Of a stretch of DNA of 64,000 nt, positions 24,892 through 34,600 are shown piece by piece. The first letter of the stretch is position 1. Every line of letters starts with the position of its first letter. The DNA is taken from positions 248,001 through 312,000 of the forward strand of contig NZ_JABAOB010000007.1 in NCBI RefSeq assembly GCF_012726295.1. The letters run 5' to 3'. The notes under the pieces were generated by a model, which ran no database searches, was not told the DNA's origin, and was given only the letters and a program-made list of their open reading frames with translations. Position numbers and translations under genes: made by a program. Source of the stretch: Chitinophaga sp. Ak27 (GTDB lineage Bacteria > Bacteroidota > Bacteroidia > Chitinophagales > Chitinophagaceae).

Positions 24892-24932
24892 ATAAGATAA
24901 AAGCTGGCCTGAATGGTCAGCTTTTATCTTAT
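24892..24932 (+). terminator. 15-bp perfect hairpin after peptide gene 1
   Basis: ATAAGATAAAAGCTG (24892-24906) pairs perfectly with CAGCTTTTATCTTAT (24918-24932) around an 11-nt loop. It starts 13 bases after the stop codon of peptide gene 1. The stem contains its own T tract. Confidence 0.7.
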
Positions 24933-24986
24933 CCCAAAAGCATTACCTGGTAGCCGGTGTAACATTAATCCTATAATTTGTTTAAC

Positions 24987-25226
24987 ATGAAAAAGTTTGC
25001 ATTAAGTGGATTATTCGTTTTGGTTACTGTAGCATCTGGATTAGCTCACTCCAGCGATCCGGCAGATTGGTTGTATTGTAATGATGGCGACCCTGCGCAT
25101 GGGTGTAGGGAAGAAACACCATTTGTTACCCTTGTTGATAGAGGTTTAGGAAGTAAGAATATGCGCTGCACTGTAGTTCCAACCAATACGCTCTGCCCAC
25201 TTGTACCTGTGTATTATTCCTATTGA
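24987..25226 (+). CDS. Secreted four-cysteine peptide, copy 2
   Basis: 79 aa from ATG 24987 (a longer frame from 24978 adds three residues). Signal peptide MKKFALSGLFVLVTVASGLA. The same CX8CX20CX8C pattern is present (CNDGDPAHGC ... RCTVVPTNTLC), with REETPFVTLVDRGLGS in the long loop. It is the most divergent copy (W before Y in DWLYCND, AHGC instead of THGC), and ends VPVYYSY. Confidence 0.72.
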   Translation: MKKFALSGLFVLVTVASGLAHSSDPADWLYCNDGDPAHGCREETPFVTLVDRGLGSKNMRCTVVPTNTLCPLVPVYYSY

Positions 25227-25359
25227 CATGATATTTCCATGAGATTTGACACATTTTAATGCGTCATAAAACTTGATCGATAGTTTTCCAAGGATCATAC
25301 GGTAATCATTTATATCATTTTTGAACTGGCTTTTTATTCTGCACCTAAAACATGACTTC

Positions 25360-25593
25360 ATGAAAAGGATAGTTTTTAGTTTAATCGCAGTTATGACTTC
25401 GGTGGGCGTTGGTTTCGCCTATAACCCTCAAGATATCCTGTGGTGTAATGATGGCAATGTTACCCATGGGTGTAAAGTTGAAACGGCATTTGTCTCCCTG
25501 GTTGACAAGGGTCTTGGTAGCTCGCAACTTCGGTGTTCAGTTGGGCCAGTCAATACTTTGTGTCCGATATTAACAGTTTATTATAGCAATTGA
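25360..25593 (+). CDS. Secreted four-cysteine peptide, copy 3
   Basis: 77 aa from ATG 25360; the frame runs further upstream but only this start gives a signal peptide (MKRIVFSLIAVMTSVGVGFA). Pattern CX8CX20CX8C (CNDGNVTHGC ... RCSVGPVNTLC). It shares KVETAFVSLVDKGLGSS with the other copies and the ending TVYYSN. The upstream sequence GGCTTTTTATTCTG at 25328-25341 recurs before copy 4. Confidence 0.72.
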   Translation: MKRIVFSLIAVMTSVGVGFAYNPQDILWCNDGNVTHGCKVETAFVSLVDKGLGSSQLRCSVGPVNTLCPILTVYYSN

Positions 25594-25665
25594 TTTGAAA
25601 GGTTATACCAGCTCCGATATTTATAAATATTGTTAAATATATAAATATGAGGGAATAGCCGAACA

Positions 25666-25684
25666 CCCTTAGAAAAAAGTAGGC
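25666..25684 (+). promoter_or_regulatory. Conserved 19-bp element upstream of peptide gene 4
   Basis: CCCTTAGAAAAAAGTAGGC differs by one base from the element before peptide gene 1 and ends 30 nt before the start of peptide gene 4. It is followed directly by TTTTTATTCTG, which also occurs before peptide gene 3. Confidence 0.5.
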
Positions 25685-25714
25685 TTTTTATTCTGTTTTT
25701 GAACTTTTAATCTC

Positions 25715-25954
25715 ATGAAAAAATTAATCTTTAGCGCAGCAGCAGTAATTGCTTTGGTAGGATCAGCAATGGCTTATTCCGCGTTGCCATCTGATATTTT
25801 ATTTTGTAATGATGGCAATTTAACTCACGGTTGCCAAGTAGAAACCGCATTTGTATCCTTAAAGGATACTGGTTTGGACCATAACTCACGCCGTTGCGCT
25901 GCAGCCTCAACTACTACTCTTTGTCCTGTAGTTACTGTTTGGATTTCTAATTGA
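25715..25954 (+). CDS. Secreted four-cysteine peptide, copy 4
   Basis: 79 aa, signal peptide MKKLIFSAAAVIALVGSAMA almost identical to that of copy 1, as is the start of the mature part (SDILFCNDGN). Pattern CX8CX20CX8C (CNDGNLTHGC ... RCAAASTTTLC). The loop carries QVETAFVSLKDTGLDHN. Copies 1 and 4 probably arose by a recent duplication that included the 19-bp upstream element. Confidence 0.75.
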   Translation: MKKLIFSAAAVIALVGSAMAYSALPSDILFCNDGNLTHGCQVETAFVSLKDTGLDHNSRRCAAASTTTLCPVVTVWISN

Positions 25955-25966
25955 TTTCAATTGCAC

Positions 25967-26000
25967 CCAATAAGGTGGTTTCATGAAGCCACCTTATTGG
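25967..26000. terminator. Hairpin terminator closing the peptide cluster
   Basis: CCAATAAGGTGG (25967-25978) pairs perfectly with CCACCTTATTGG (25989-26000) around a 10-nt loop. It starts 13 bases after the last peptide stop and lies between convergent genes, so it may work in both directions. Confidence 0.65.
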
Positions 26001-26083
26001 ATATGCCTAAATATTTACTTTTGTCTCTCTGAAATTAAAATTCCACGAAAGGTTATACTGCCTTTTAGTTTCAAATCCTCTAT

Positions 26084-28774
26084 TTATTCTTCTAATTTCA
26101 GGCCATTGTCAACCCCTCTGAATTTGGCGGGGACACCCACAGACATCCATTTGGGCATTGCTCGATCTTTTAAGTAATGATCGAAAAATTGTTTCACCCT
26201 TATTTGATAATCCATTCTGGCGATTCTATTACTTGGGTAAATAATGTGGTTTTGGTTTTCGTATTCCAGCATCCATACTTTTTTTTGTAAACGCCTTAAA
26301 GCAATAAAGAATGATAGTCCTTGTTCATATGGGACCGATCCATCCTTGGGGTTGTGCATAATTAATAATGGGGTTGTGATTTTGTTTGCATGAAGAATGG
26401 CAGAGTTGTCAAGATAATTTTGTTGTTTATCCCATAATGTGCCCCACATTCTGAGCATTCCAATATCATAACCTACGGTTTGGCTATTGCCATATGGAGT
26501 AAAAATACTACCATACATTGCAACCAAATTTGTCATCCCCGCAAGTTCCATGGCAGCTGTAAAAACTCCGGTTTTTGTTAGGATGTAATTGGTTTCAAAT
26601 CCTCCGAAACTTCCGCCATGGGCAGCAATTTTATTCTGATTTACCCAAGGTTTTTTTGTAAGATAATTAACTGCGGCCGTCACCGAATGATAGGCACTCT
26701 CACCGGATGTACTGACGCTATCAAATTTGATATCCGGCATAAAAATTAGATAATCATTACTGATATACCAGGGAAAGTTTATGTAACCGCCATTTGCTTC
26801 GGGATAATAATATTTATTGAGATTATCAGTACTCTCTGTATAATAAATAAATATAACTGGGTATTTTTTTTGCGGATCAAAATTTTGAGGCTTTAAGAGA
26901 ACGCCTTCTTGCCTTTCCCCTTTGTCGTCTATATATTGATGTAGCTCAGAAGTAATCCAGTTGTATCCCTTTTCTGGGTAAACTTTTGAGACTTGTTTGA
27001 ACTTTTTAAAATCTGTAGTAAGGAAGAAATTTGGTGCCGTTGATGCAGATTGCCTTGTTAGTAAATAATCTTCTGAATACTTGGCTTTCATTAGCTCATT
27101 AGGACCTAAAGTGCTGTAGTACGAATAATTCTTCTGATATTGGTAAGGCCCTTCCGATAAAAATTGCATTTTTTTTCCGCTAGAAAGTTCGAGCTTGTAA
27201 AATCCGCAACTCTTATTTTCTAAATTATAGCCTTGAAAGATTAGAATATCCCCATATTGATAAATGTTATTGCCGTTTGATCTCAATATTGTAAAGATTC
27301 GATTTGAATAATTTGGGGTGATAAAATTTACCGGTGGCATTTGTCGTTCTAGGTCGATTTCCCATACTCCTTTGAAGTCTTTTAATAGAATCTTTCGGCT
27401 ATCTTGCATCCAGCCCAAAATTCCTAAAGGTGACTGCATGGATGGTATCCCATTAATGTTTCCCCAATTGGTATGGATTGAAGAAGTCAAATTTCTTACT
27501 ATACCAGTTTGAACATCGTAACTTTCGTAATTCCTATTTGCGCAGTTGTAGTACACCAAATAATTCCCATTGGGCGAAATTTCAATTTCTTTTAAATAGT
27601 CCTTCGATTCCTCTTTTATAACTTTTCTTTCACCGGTAAGTGTTGACACCAGTGTTACTTTTTGTTTGGATTTTGGATTCCAATAAAACTCAGATGCGTT
27701 ACCTTCTATTCGTTCAACAACGATGTAATCATCTTTTCGATTCCTGCTAAATCTACAGTTATAAGGAATCGATTCAAATTCGTTTGTGAGGGCAATCCAT
27801 TTATTCTGTTTAATAGTAAAGCAATACAAATATTCCTGCTTGGCCAGGGTTGGATCCGATTGGCAGCTTTGCAGTTTTGCATCCTGATAGTTCCAAATGG
27901 TTACTTTCACGCCATTGCCAGGTTTTATGGGGCCATCTTGGTCGGATACAGAAAAAAATAATCGCTTCCCATCATTACTAAATCTGTAATGATCGTAAAA
28001 ATTTGCATTGAACGTCATATCTTCCGATTTTCCTAAATCCTGTAGCGTCACCTTCATATCTTCGCCCGTGTTTAGGTCAACTATATACAACGTGGCTAAT
28101 TTATAACACTCCAGAGACGAGCCCGTATAAAAGGCGATTTTATCCCCCAAATTATCGAATATTATAAAGTAGGGATTTGGCCCATGCCATAGGGACTTAC
28201 TTATTTTCAATTCGGGATCGTAGATCACCAGTTCTTGTTCCCCAATTTTATCCTTGTAGTTTTGCGTAACTAACAAGGATTTTCCATCTGGGCAAGGTTG
28301 GTAGTCAGTAGCGCTGTCCAGCGTCAGCTGCTGACCGGTTTTTAGGTTTTTTAAGATCAGCCCCACAGCGATATTACCGGGATGGTAGATCAGCCATTCC
28401 GCTTTTTTAAACTTTACAAGTCCAAAGGATTCCACCCCTGGAATAGATTGGGTTTGCCCGTGCTCCAGGTTGACAATTTGTAAAGTATCTTTCACTTTCA
28501 GTATAGCCGACCTGCTGTCATCGCTGAATTTAACGGAGGTGCCATTAGGAATTCTCTTTTCCCAGTTGGTAGATGTTTTTTTGATGACCATGATGGAGGA
28601 TGGATAGGGTTGGTCGTTGATTGTAAAAGAGATATACTTGCCGTCATTGGAGATACCCGGATCAGACACATAGGCCCATTTACCAAAGTCTGTGGTGTCC
28701 ACTAATTTCTTTTGGGAGTAGGCCTGAAGGGAAGTTATCAAGAATAGTAACAGGAATAAAATGCGTCGTGTCAT
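26084..28774 (-). CDS. S9-family (prolyl oligopeptidase-like) secreted peptidase
   Basis: 896 aa from ATG 28774; the longer frame to 28867 overlaps the previous gene and lacks a signal, while this start gives one (MTRRILFLLLFLITSLQAYS). An N-terminal beta-propeller covers about 30-600, and an alpha/beta-hydrolase domain follows. The catalytic triad is visible: Ser722 in HGGSFGG, Asp811 in NPKDGSVP, His843 in NQNHIIYP. S9 peptidases cleave oligopeptides or act as acylaminoacyl peptidases. It is the last gene of the sigma-FecR-SusC-SusD-thioredoxin operon and converges on the peptide cluster. Confidence 0.9.
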   Translation of the reverse strand: MTRRILFLLLFLITSLQAYSQKKLVDTTDFGKWAYVSDPGISNDGKYISFTINDQPYPSSIMVIKKTSTNWEKRIPNGTSVKFSDDSRSAILKVKDTLQIVNLEHGQTQSIPGVESFGLVKFKKAEWLIYHPGNIAVGLILKNLKTGQQLTLDSATDYQPCPDGKSLLVTQNYKDKIGEQELVIYDPELKISKSLWHGPNPYFIIFDNLGDKIAFYTGSSLECYKLATLYIVDLNTGEDMKVTLQDLGKSEDMTFNANFYDHYRFSNDGKRLFFSVSDQDGPIKPGNGVKVTIWNYQDAKLQSCQSDPTLAKQEYLYCFTIKQNKWIALTNEFESIPYNCRFSRNRKDDYIVVERIEGNASEFYWNPKSKQKVTLVSTLTGERKVIKEESKDYLKEIEISPNGNYLVYYNCANRNYESYDVQTGIVRNLTSSIHTNWGNINGIPSMQSPLGILGWMQDSRKILLKDFKGVWEIDLERQMPPVNFITPNYSNRIFTILRSNGNNIYQYGDILIFQGYNLENKSCGFYKLELSSGKKMQFLSEGPYQYQKNYSYYSTLGPNELMKAKYSEDYLLTRQSASTAPNFFLTTDFKKFKQVSKVYPEKGYNWITSELHQYIDDKGERQEGVLLKPQNFDPQKKYPVIFIYYTESTDNLNKYYYPEANGGYINFPWYISNDYLIFMPDIKFDSVSTSGESAYHSVTAAVNYLTKKPWVNQNKIAAHGGSFGGFETNYILTKTGVFTAAMELAGMTNLVAMYGSIFTPYGNSQTVGYDIGMLRMWGTLWDKQQNYLDNSAILHANKITTPLLIMHNPKDGSVPYEQGLSFFIALRRLQKKVWMLEYENQNHIIYPSNRIARMDYQIRVKQFFDHYLKDRAMPKWMSVGVPAKFRGVDNGLKLEE

Positions 28775-28857
28775 GGTTAACTTGATTTTATTATAAAATA
28801 CGAAATAATTGAACATGATTTTTTTAATGTTTGGGATCAAATAGTATGGCCAGTGGC

Positions 28858-30174
28858 CTACCTCCATGTGGGTTGTCCCTCTTTCATTTTAGCCAGGGTT
28901 AAATTCATCTGATTTAAATCACGTTGATAGGTGCTGATGTGTTTATCTACCCCCTCAATGGCTTCCAATGCCTTCTTTTCAACATGGATTGCCTCATTGA
29001 CCTTCCCGGTCTTGTAGAGCAAATTGGCATAGGTATCTAGCCAATTATAATTCTTAGGAGAAGAGTTAACAATAATTTCCATCCAGCCAATGGCCTTTTG
29101 TAGGATGCTAGGATCGTCACTATGGGTAAATATATAATTATAGATAAAGTTGTTAATTCCTGCCAGCTTGATATCATTAGTGGTATCAATGCCTGTCATG
29201 TCTATTTTCTGGATGGTATATTTGATCACCTTATTGATATCCTTATGGACTGTATACCAACGAATTTGTGCGTCTAGCAATACATTTTTCACCCTGTTCG
29301 CATCAAATTTGCCTGCCATTTGTTTTTGAAGATTTTCCCAATTGGGTGATTCATTGGAGTCTTGTTTCTTTCCGAAGATTTGAGGTTCGATAAATTCCCT
29401 TGAGATCGTATATTCTGCAAATTCATCTGAAAAGCCTGCTTGCTCAACGATTTTGTCAATCTTCTGTTTATAGCTGGTGAGAGCTTTAAAGAAATTATCT
29501 TTTGTAGTAACCAGGTCCGGAAAATTTCGGATGAACTGAATGTGATCCGGGTTTGCCAGTTCTGTCGGTTTTAAGTGGTCCAAGGTGTTCCTTTTGACTT
29601 TCTGGGCGATCTCGTCTGCCAGTTCTTTATTATCTGTTTCCAGGATCTGTAGGGCCAGTTTTTCCATTTCACCTGTACTCAGTTTGTCTTCGCGGTAGGC
29701 AATGAGTTGAGCGCCGGTCGTCTGAGTACTTGACAGGGCGGTTTGGGCGTCTTTTATAAATTCCGCTTTGGATTTTAAACCTGAAGAACGGTAAACTAGA
29801 TCCCCATTTGGAGATAGAAACAGGAATGTGGGATAGGATGGTATTTTATGTACAGCCTTAATGGAATCTGCAAAACTGTACCATTGTTTGGTGGATTCAG
29901 AATCTTTTTTAGTTTTATCCATTTGCAGTTTCAGGGAAATAAAAGAGGAATCCATGATTTTTCCAACGGAATCTGAGTTATATACCTGGTTATCCATCAT
30001 TCTGCATGGAACGCACCAGGTCGCATAAATATCGATAAAAATATATTTGTGCTCTGCTTTAGCTTGTTCTTGGACTTGCCTCCAACTAGTGGCGCTGGTA
30101 AAGATAATCCCGGATTTTTGGGCAAAAAGGGTACTGGGGATGATTAACATCATCCATAATGACAATCTTTTCAT
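28858..30174 (-). CDS. Secreted thioredoxin-fold protein with C-terminal helical repeats
   Basis: 438 aa with a signal peptide (MKRLSLWMMLIIPSTLFAQ). The thioredoxin-like domain covers about 25-150, with active site CVPC in IDIYATWCVPCRMM and cis-Pro region KIPSYPTFLF. The remaining 290 residues are helical and end in a TPR-like repeat (YNWLDTYANLLYKTGKVNEA). It lies 15 bp after the SusD gene. Such proteins in SusCD operons probably act on disulfides of substrates or of the transporter in the periplasm. Confidence 0.82.
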   Translation of the reverse strand: MKRLSLWMMLIIPSTLFAQKSGIIFTSATSWRQVQEQAKAEHKYIFIDIYATWCVPCRMMDNQVYNSDSVGKIMDSSFISLKLQMDKTKKDSESTKQWYSFADSIKAVHKIPSYPTFLFLSPNGDLVYRSSGLKSKAEFIKDAQTALSSTQTTGAQLIAYREDKLSTGEMEKLALQILETDNKELADEIAQKVKRNTLDHLKPTELANPDHIQFIRNFPDLVTTKDNFFKALTSYKQKIDKIVEQAGFSDEFAEYTISREFIEPQIFGKKQDSNESPNWENLQKQMAGKFDANRVKNVLLDAQIRWYTVHKDINKVIKYTIQKIDMTGIDTTNDIKLAGINNFIYNYIFTHSDDPSILQKAIGWMEIIVNSSPKNYNWLDTYANLLYKTGKVNEAIHVEKKALEAIEGVDKHISTYQRDLNQMNLTLAKMKEGQPTWR

Positions 30175-30189
30175 AACTAATTTTATTTA

Positions 30190-31650
30190 CTAATAACCTG
30201 TGTTTTGAGTCAGTTTCCTGTTTTTATCGATTTCTGTCTGTGGTACTGGGTAGAGTTGCCAGTTGATGTTCCACGTTCCTCCTTTCAGTAGCGTAGCCAC
30301 TTTCATAGCCTCATCCACTCTGCCGGTCCTTTTAAGATCTAGCCATCTGTCACCCCATTCGGTGAATAGTTCAACTCGTCTTTCCCTGTATATAGCATTT
30401 ATAAGGTCATCCTTAGCATTGGCACTCGTATTTACCAGTCCTGCACGGTTTCTGATCTGGTTTAAATCGTCTTTTGCGTCTGGTAGTTTGCCCTGCTGCG
30501 CCCTGGCCTCAGCGCGTATAAGGAATAGCTCAGAAAGACGTAACACAATTTGATATTCAGTCACAGGGGCATCTTGGATAATTTCTTTGTATTTTGCTGA
30601 ATAGGGGTAATCCACGCCGTTTGCTGTAACGGTGGATACCCATTGTATTTTTCTTTGATCGTTGTTTTCAAATGCCTGCATCAAGCTTAGGGAAAGATAA
30701 GTAGGTTGAGCAGATTCATTCGGTCCGGTTTCCGGTAACACGTAAAACCTAGCTGCTTTTGTGTTTTCTCCCGCAGTCACTGGGTACAAAGCCCAAATGG
30801 TTTCGCTGCTGTTCTTTTTAAATACCTGATCAAGACTTGCTATAGCATAATTCGAATTTCCTATAACGGCGCTTGCTTGTTGTTCTGCATCAGTGTAGTC
30901 TTTGGTATACAAGTATACCCTGGATAGTAATGCGGTGGCTGCATATTTATTCGGTCGTGTTCTCTCTGGAGATTGATGCGTCAGCGTATTATCTACATAC
31001 GTTTCCGATAACAGCTGTTGGGCGTTTTTGAGATCTGAAATGATTTGTTCATATATTTTTTCGCTAGATGACCTTGGTAATACGGATGTTTGAGCGTAAT
31101 CGGATGTCAAAGCTAAAGGCACATCACCGATTAGGTTCGTCAGATAGAAATAACAGAAGGCCCTGATAAAATATGATTCACCCAAAAGCTGTTGTTTGAC
31201 TGTTGCTGAAAGCGTCGTAGAACTATTAATGCCTTCAATTGCGGAATTCGCTGTATAAATAACAGGATATAAGTCATTCCAAAAATTTGATGAATTACCG
31301 GTATAGTAAACGTCAAGATTGTTATGATAGTATCCTAAAAATTGCGGATCACTCGCTGTTGACAGCAAATTATCCGACGACAATTCTGGAAATAGGGATA
31401 AGCTGGTCACCCCGGCAGTAAAAGGTGCATAGCTTATTTTTTGGTAAACCCCAGTTAATACTGCCGTTGCTGTTGCATCATCACTGAACACAATAGCAGC
31501 ATTGGTGAAGGTGGATGGCGCAGGTACTTCTGTAAACTTTTTACATGAAGTCAACCCTAACCCTAACAGAACTAAGCAGACCGCTTTTTTGAAGACCAGT
31601 TTGGCCCGTAGCACTGAAGTTCTTTGATCAAGGATGTATATCGTTGTCAT
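30190..31650 (-). CDS. RagB/SusD family nutrient-uptake outer-membrane lipoprotein
   Basis: 486 aa. The N-terminus has a lipoprotein signal ending LGLGLTSC (Cys36), preceded by an unusually long leader; a GTG or TTG inside that leader might be the true start. SusD features are present: N-terminal helices (ATAVLTGVYQKISY), TPR-like regions, and the C-terminal RNRAGL and YRERRVELFTEWGDRWLDLK motifs. It lies 11 bp after susC. Together the two form a substrate-binding outer-membrane importer. The downstream S9 peptidase suggests peptide rather than glycan substrates. Confidence 0.92.
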   Translation of the reverse strand: MTTIYILDQRTSVLRAKLVFKKAVCLVLLGLGLTSCKKFTEVPAPSTFTNAAIVFSDDATATAVLTGVYQKISYAPFTAGVTSLSLFPELSSDNLLSTASDPQFLGYYHNNLDVYYTGNSSNFWNDLYPVIYTANSAIEGINSSTTLSATVKQQLLGESYFIRAFCYFYLTNLIGDVPLALTSDYAQTSVLPRSSSEKIYEQIISDLKNAQQLLSETYVDNTLTHQSPERTRPNKYAATALLSRVYLYTKDYTDAEQQASAVIGNSNYAIASLDQVFKKNSSETIWALYPVTAGENTKAARFYVLPETGPNESAQPTYLSLSLMQAFENNDQRKIQWVSTVTANGVDYPYSAKYKEIIQDAPVTEYQIVLRLSELFLIRAEARAQQGKLPDAKDDLNQIRNRAGLVNTSANAKDDLINAIYRERRVELFTEWGDRWLDLKRTGRVDEAMKVATLLKGGTWNINWQLYPVPQTEIDKNRKLTQNTGY

Positions 31651-31661
31651 AATATCTTTAA

Positions 31662-34600
31662 TTAAAATGTAATCTGTGTTCCAATTGAAATGATTTTAAG
31701 TGGCGGAAGGAAAGCGAAATTCCTGGTTTCCGGGTCCATACCCAAGTAGTTGGTAAATGTCAAAAGGTTTTGTCCATTGATATAGACTCTTGCCTGGCTG
31801 ATCCTGGCTTTCTGCAATAAAGTGGAACTGAAGTTGTAAGATAGGGATACATTCTTCAGCCTTATGAATGAAGCATCGGAATAAGCGGCATCACTGCTTC
31901 TGAATGCGCTTTCCTGGCGGAAGTAGCGACCTGTGGAATTCGCTCTTTGCACAGGTTCATTATCACCAGGATTCTTCCATCGATCCAGAACGCTGACCGG
32001 TTGATTAGTCGCTACCCCAGGAATGTTCCCGGCTTTACCATTTGCCCCAATTTGTTTGACAAACTGAAATAGGAAATCCAGATAAAAGCCTTTGTATTGA
32101 AATTGATTCTGCCAGCCTCCATAGAATTTGGGCGTCAGGTCCACCCAGGTGGTTTTATCAGTAGTAGTGTTTGGGGAAGAGGTAATCTTATTGTTTACAT
32201 CATAAAATTGATACACTCCAGTTTGGCTATTTACCCCTGCGAATTTATACACGCGGATTAAAGTAATAGGAGCGCCTATGATGAGCTGATCCGAGTAAGA
32301 TGGGTAATCCACCAGATCGGGAAAAGATATTAATTTATTGGATGGAAGTGTTATGTTGACACTACTATTCCATTTGAAGTTCTTTCCATTAATTATATCG
32401 CCTTTCAAGACCAATTCTAAACCTGAGTTTTGTACTTTGGCGGGAATGTTGCGATATACAGAACTAAAGCCAGTGACGATAGGCAAAGGATATGCAAGCA
32501 ACTGATTGGAGGACCTGTTCCTAAAATAATTAGCCGTTAACTGCAAGCGATTATTTAACATGGTTAAGTCCAGGCCGATGTTTAACTTCTTAGTTTCTTC
32601 CCACTGTATATAAGGACTTGCATGGCCCAAAGCCTCAATTCCTGTACTTCCCATGTATGGAAGATCAGCATAAACCTGAGTATAAAGGTTTAGGTATTGG
32701 TAGTCACCTATTTGATCACTACCAGTTGTCCCGTAGCTAGCCCTCAGTTTCCCAAAGTTCAAAAACCTTAAATTCTGCGATACCCAATTCTCAGAGCTGA
32801 AGATCCAAGCACCTCCTACAGAGTAGAAATTATGAAAAAGGTTTTGAGCGCCAAACCTGCTGCTTCCATCCCTTCGGCCAGTGATGTTCAATAAATATTT
32901 ATCCCGAAGGTTATAGCTGATTCTACCAAATACAGCACTGTAACTGTAATCAGCAATCACATTGTTAGTGATGGTTAAATTGGAGGCTGCCATCATATTG
33001 GATAATTCGGCGTCAGTGTTATAGCCGGTTCCAGTGAATGAATTTCCTTTTAGATTGTTCCTTTGAAATGTAGACCCAATTAAGAAATTAAATTTTCCAA
33101 ATTTATTCTCTGTATAATAGGTCAGTTGAGGCTCAATAATCCAATTTTGACTATTTGATCCGCCATACATCGCAGACCTGATCCTATTGATAAAGCTTGG
33201 ATTGATCGCAAATAAAGGAGTCGTCCGGAATTCGTCCGTTTCCAGCTTGTTAAATCCAAAACTGCTTTTCAGATTTAATCCCGGTATGATTTCATAGGCT
33301 ATCTGCGCATTAGCTAATAGGTTATCCGTTTTAACCCGGTAGGCATTAGACAATAAAGCTATCGGATTGTCCGCAAATGTTGTTTTCCCGTTAGGTAATG
33401 GAGCCCAGTTAATTCCTCCATCATTCGTATAAAGGTCGGGCGCATTGGGAGCAAGTTTTATTGCTGCTCCTGTGACATCAAGATAGGAGAGTTTATTAAG
33501 GTCATGTAAATAATTTCCACTTAATTGGAAGGTGAATCTTTTATTGGTCGAGGTGTGGTTCATATTGTAACTGATTGAACCTTTAGTATCCGATAAATCA
33601 CCAGGATAAACGGTGGTTTCTTTATGATACCCAGCTCCAAACTTAAACTGAGTACCTTTACTTCCACCTGAAATCATAGCTTGGATATCACTATACCTAG
33701 AAGTTCCGCCGATTAATTCCTTTTGCCAGTCGGTATTTTTGGTGGAATCCCATGTGCCATTGATGTCATACTGAAGTGGGTAATTTGGTGATGATGTAGT
33801 AAACTTATCATTGGTAAAATAGGCCTCTCTTCTCAAATTAAGATACTCTTGGGTGTTAAGAAGCTTTAACTTTCTGGTGATTTTTCCTATTCCGGTTTGC
33901 ATGTTAACACTTACTGAGGTTTTTCCTGCCACGCCTTTTTTGGTTGTGATCAGAACAGCTCCGTTGGCTGCTCTTGAACCATATATTGCTGTAGCATCTG
34001 CGTCTTTCAAAACCTCTATAGATTCAATGTCTGCTGGATTAATAAAGCTTAATGCGCTACCTCCATTTACTCCTAAAATACTGGAAAGGTAGGCGGGGCT
34101 GGTAGAGTTAAAGGGAACCCCATCTATAACATAAAATGGATCGCTTCCGTTAGCGATACTGTTCTGGCCCTGAACTCTAACTTGCGTACTGCTACCAGCA
34201 TTGCCTGAACCAACCTCTACATATAATCCTGGTACTCGACCTTGCAAGGCCAGCATTGGATTATTTACCGGTTGATTTATGATTTCTGATGCTTTAATTG
34301 ATGTGATATTACTCGTACTTAGTCTTGTAGTTGTCGTTCCATAAGCAATCACCCTGACCTCATCTAATACTGAGTTTGATGCCTTTAATCGAATAAGTAA
34401 GTCTGAAGCGTCCTTATACTTAATTTCTTTGGTTTGAAAACCGATCATGCTTGCTACAATAGTTCCGTTATCAGGAACCGATTTCAGCAAGAATTCACCA
34501 TTTTCATTCGTGAAGGTAATTTTATCTTTTTGCTCTTTAATAAGCACTGTTGCTCGTGGCAATCCAATGCCGGTACTGTCCACGATTCGACCTTTTAGTG

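Noticed and set aside
24639..25954. CRISPR-like or tandem DNA repeat interpretation of the four similar units
   Set aside because: The units differ at DNA level and are conserved at protein level with separate starts, signal peptides and stops, so they are paralogous genes.
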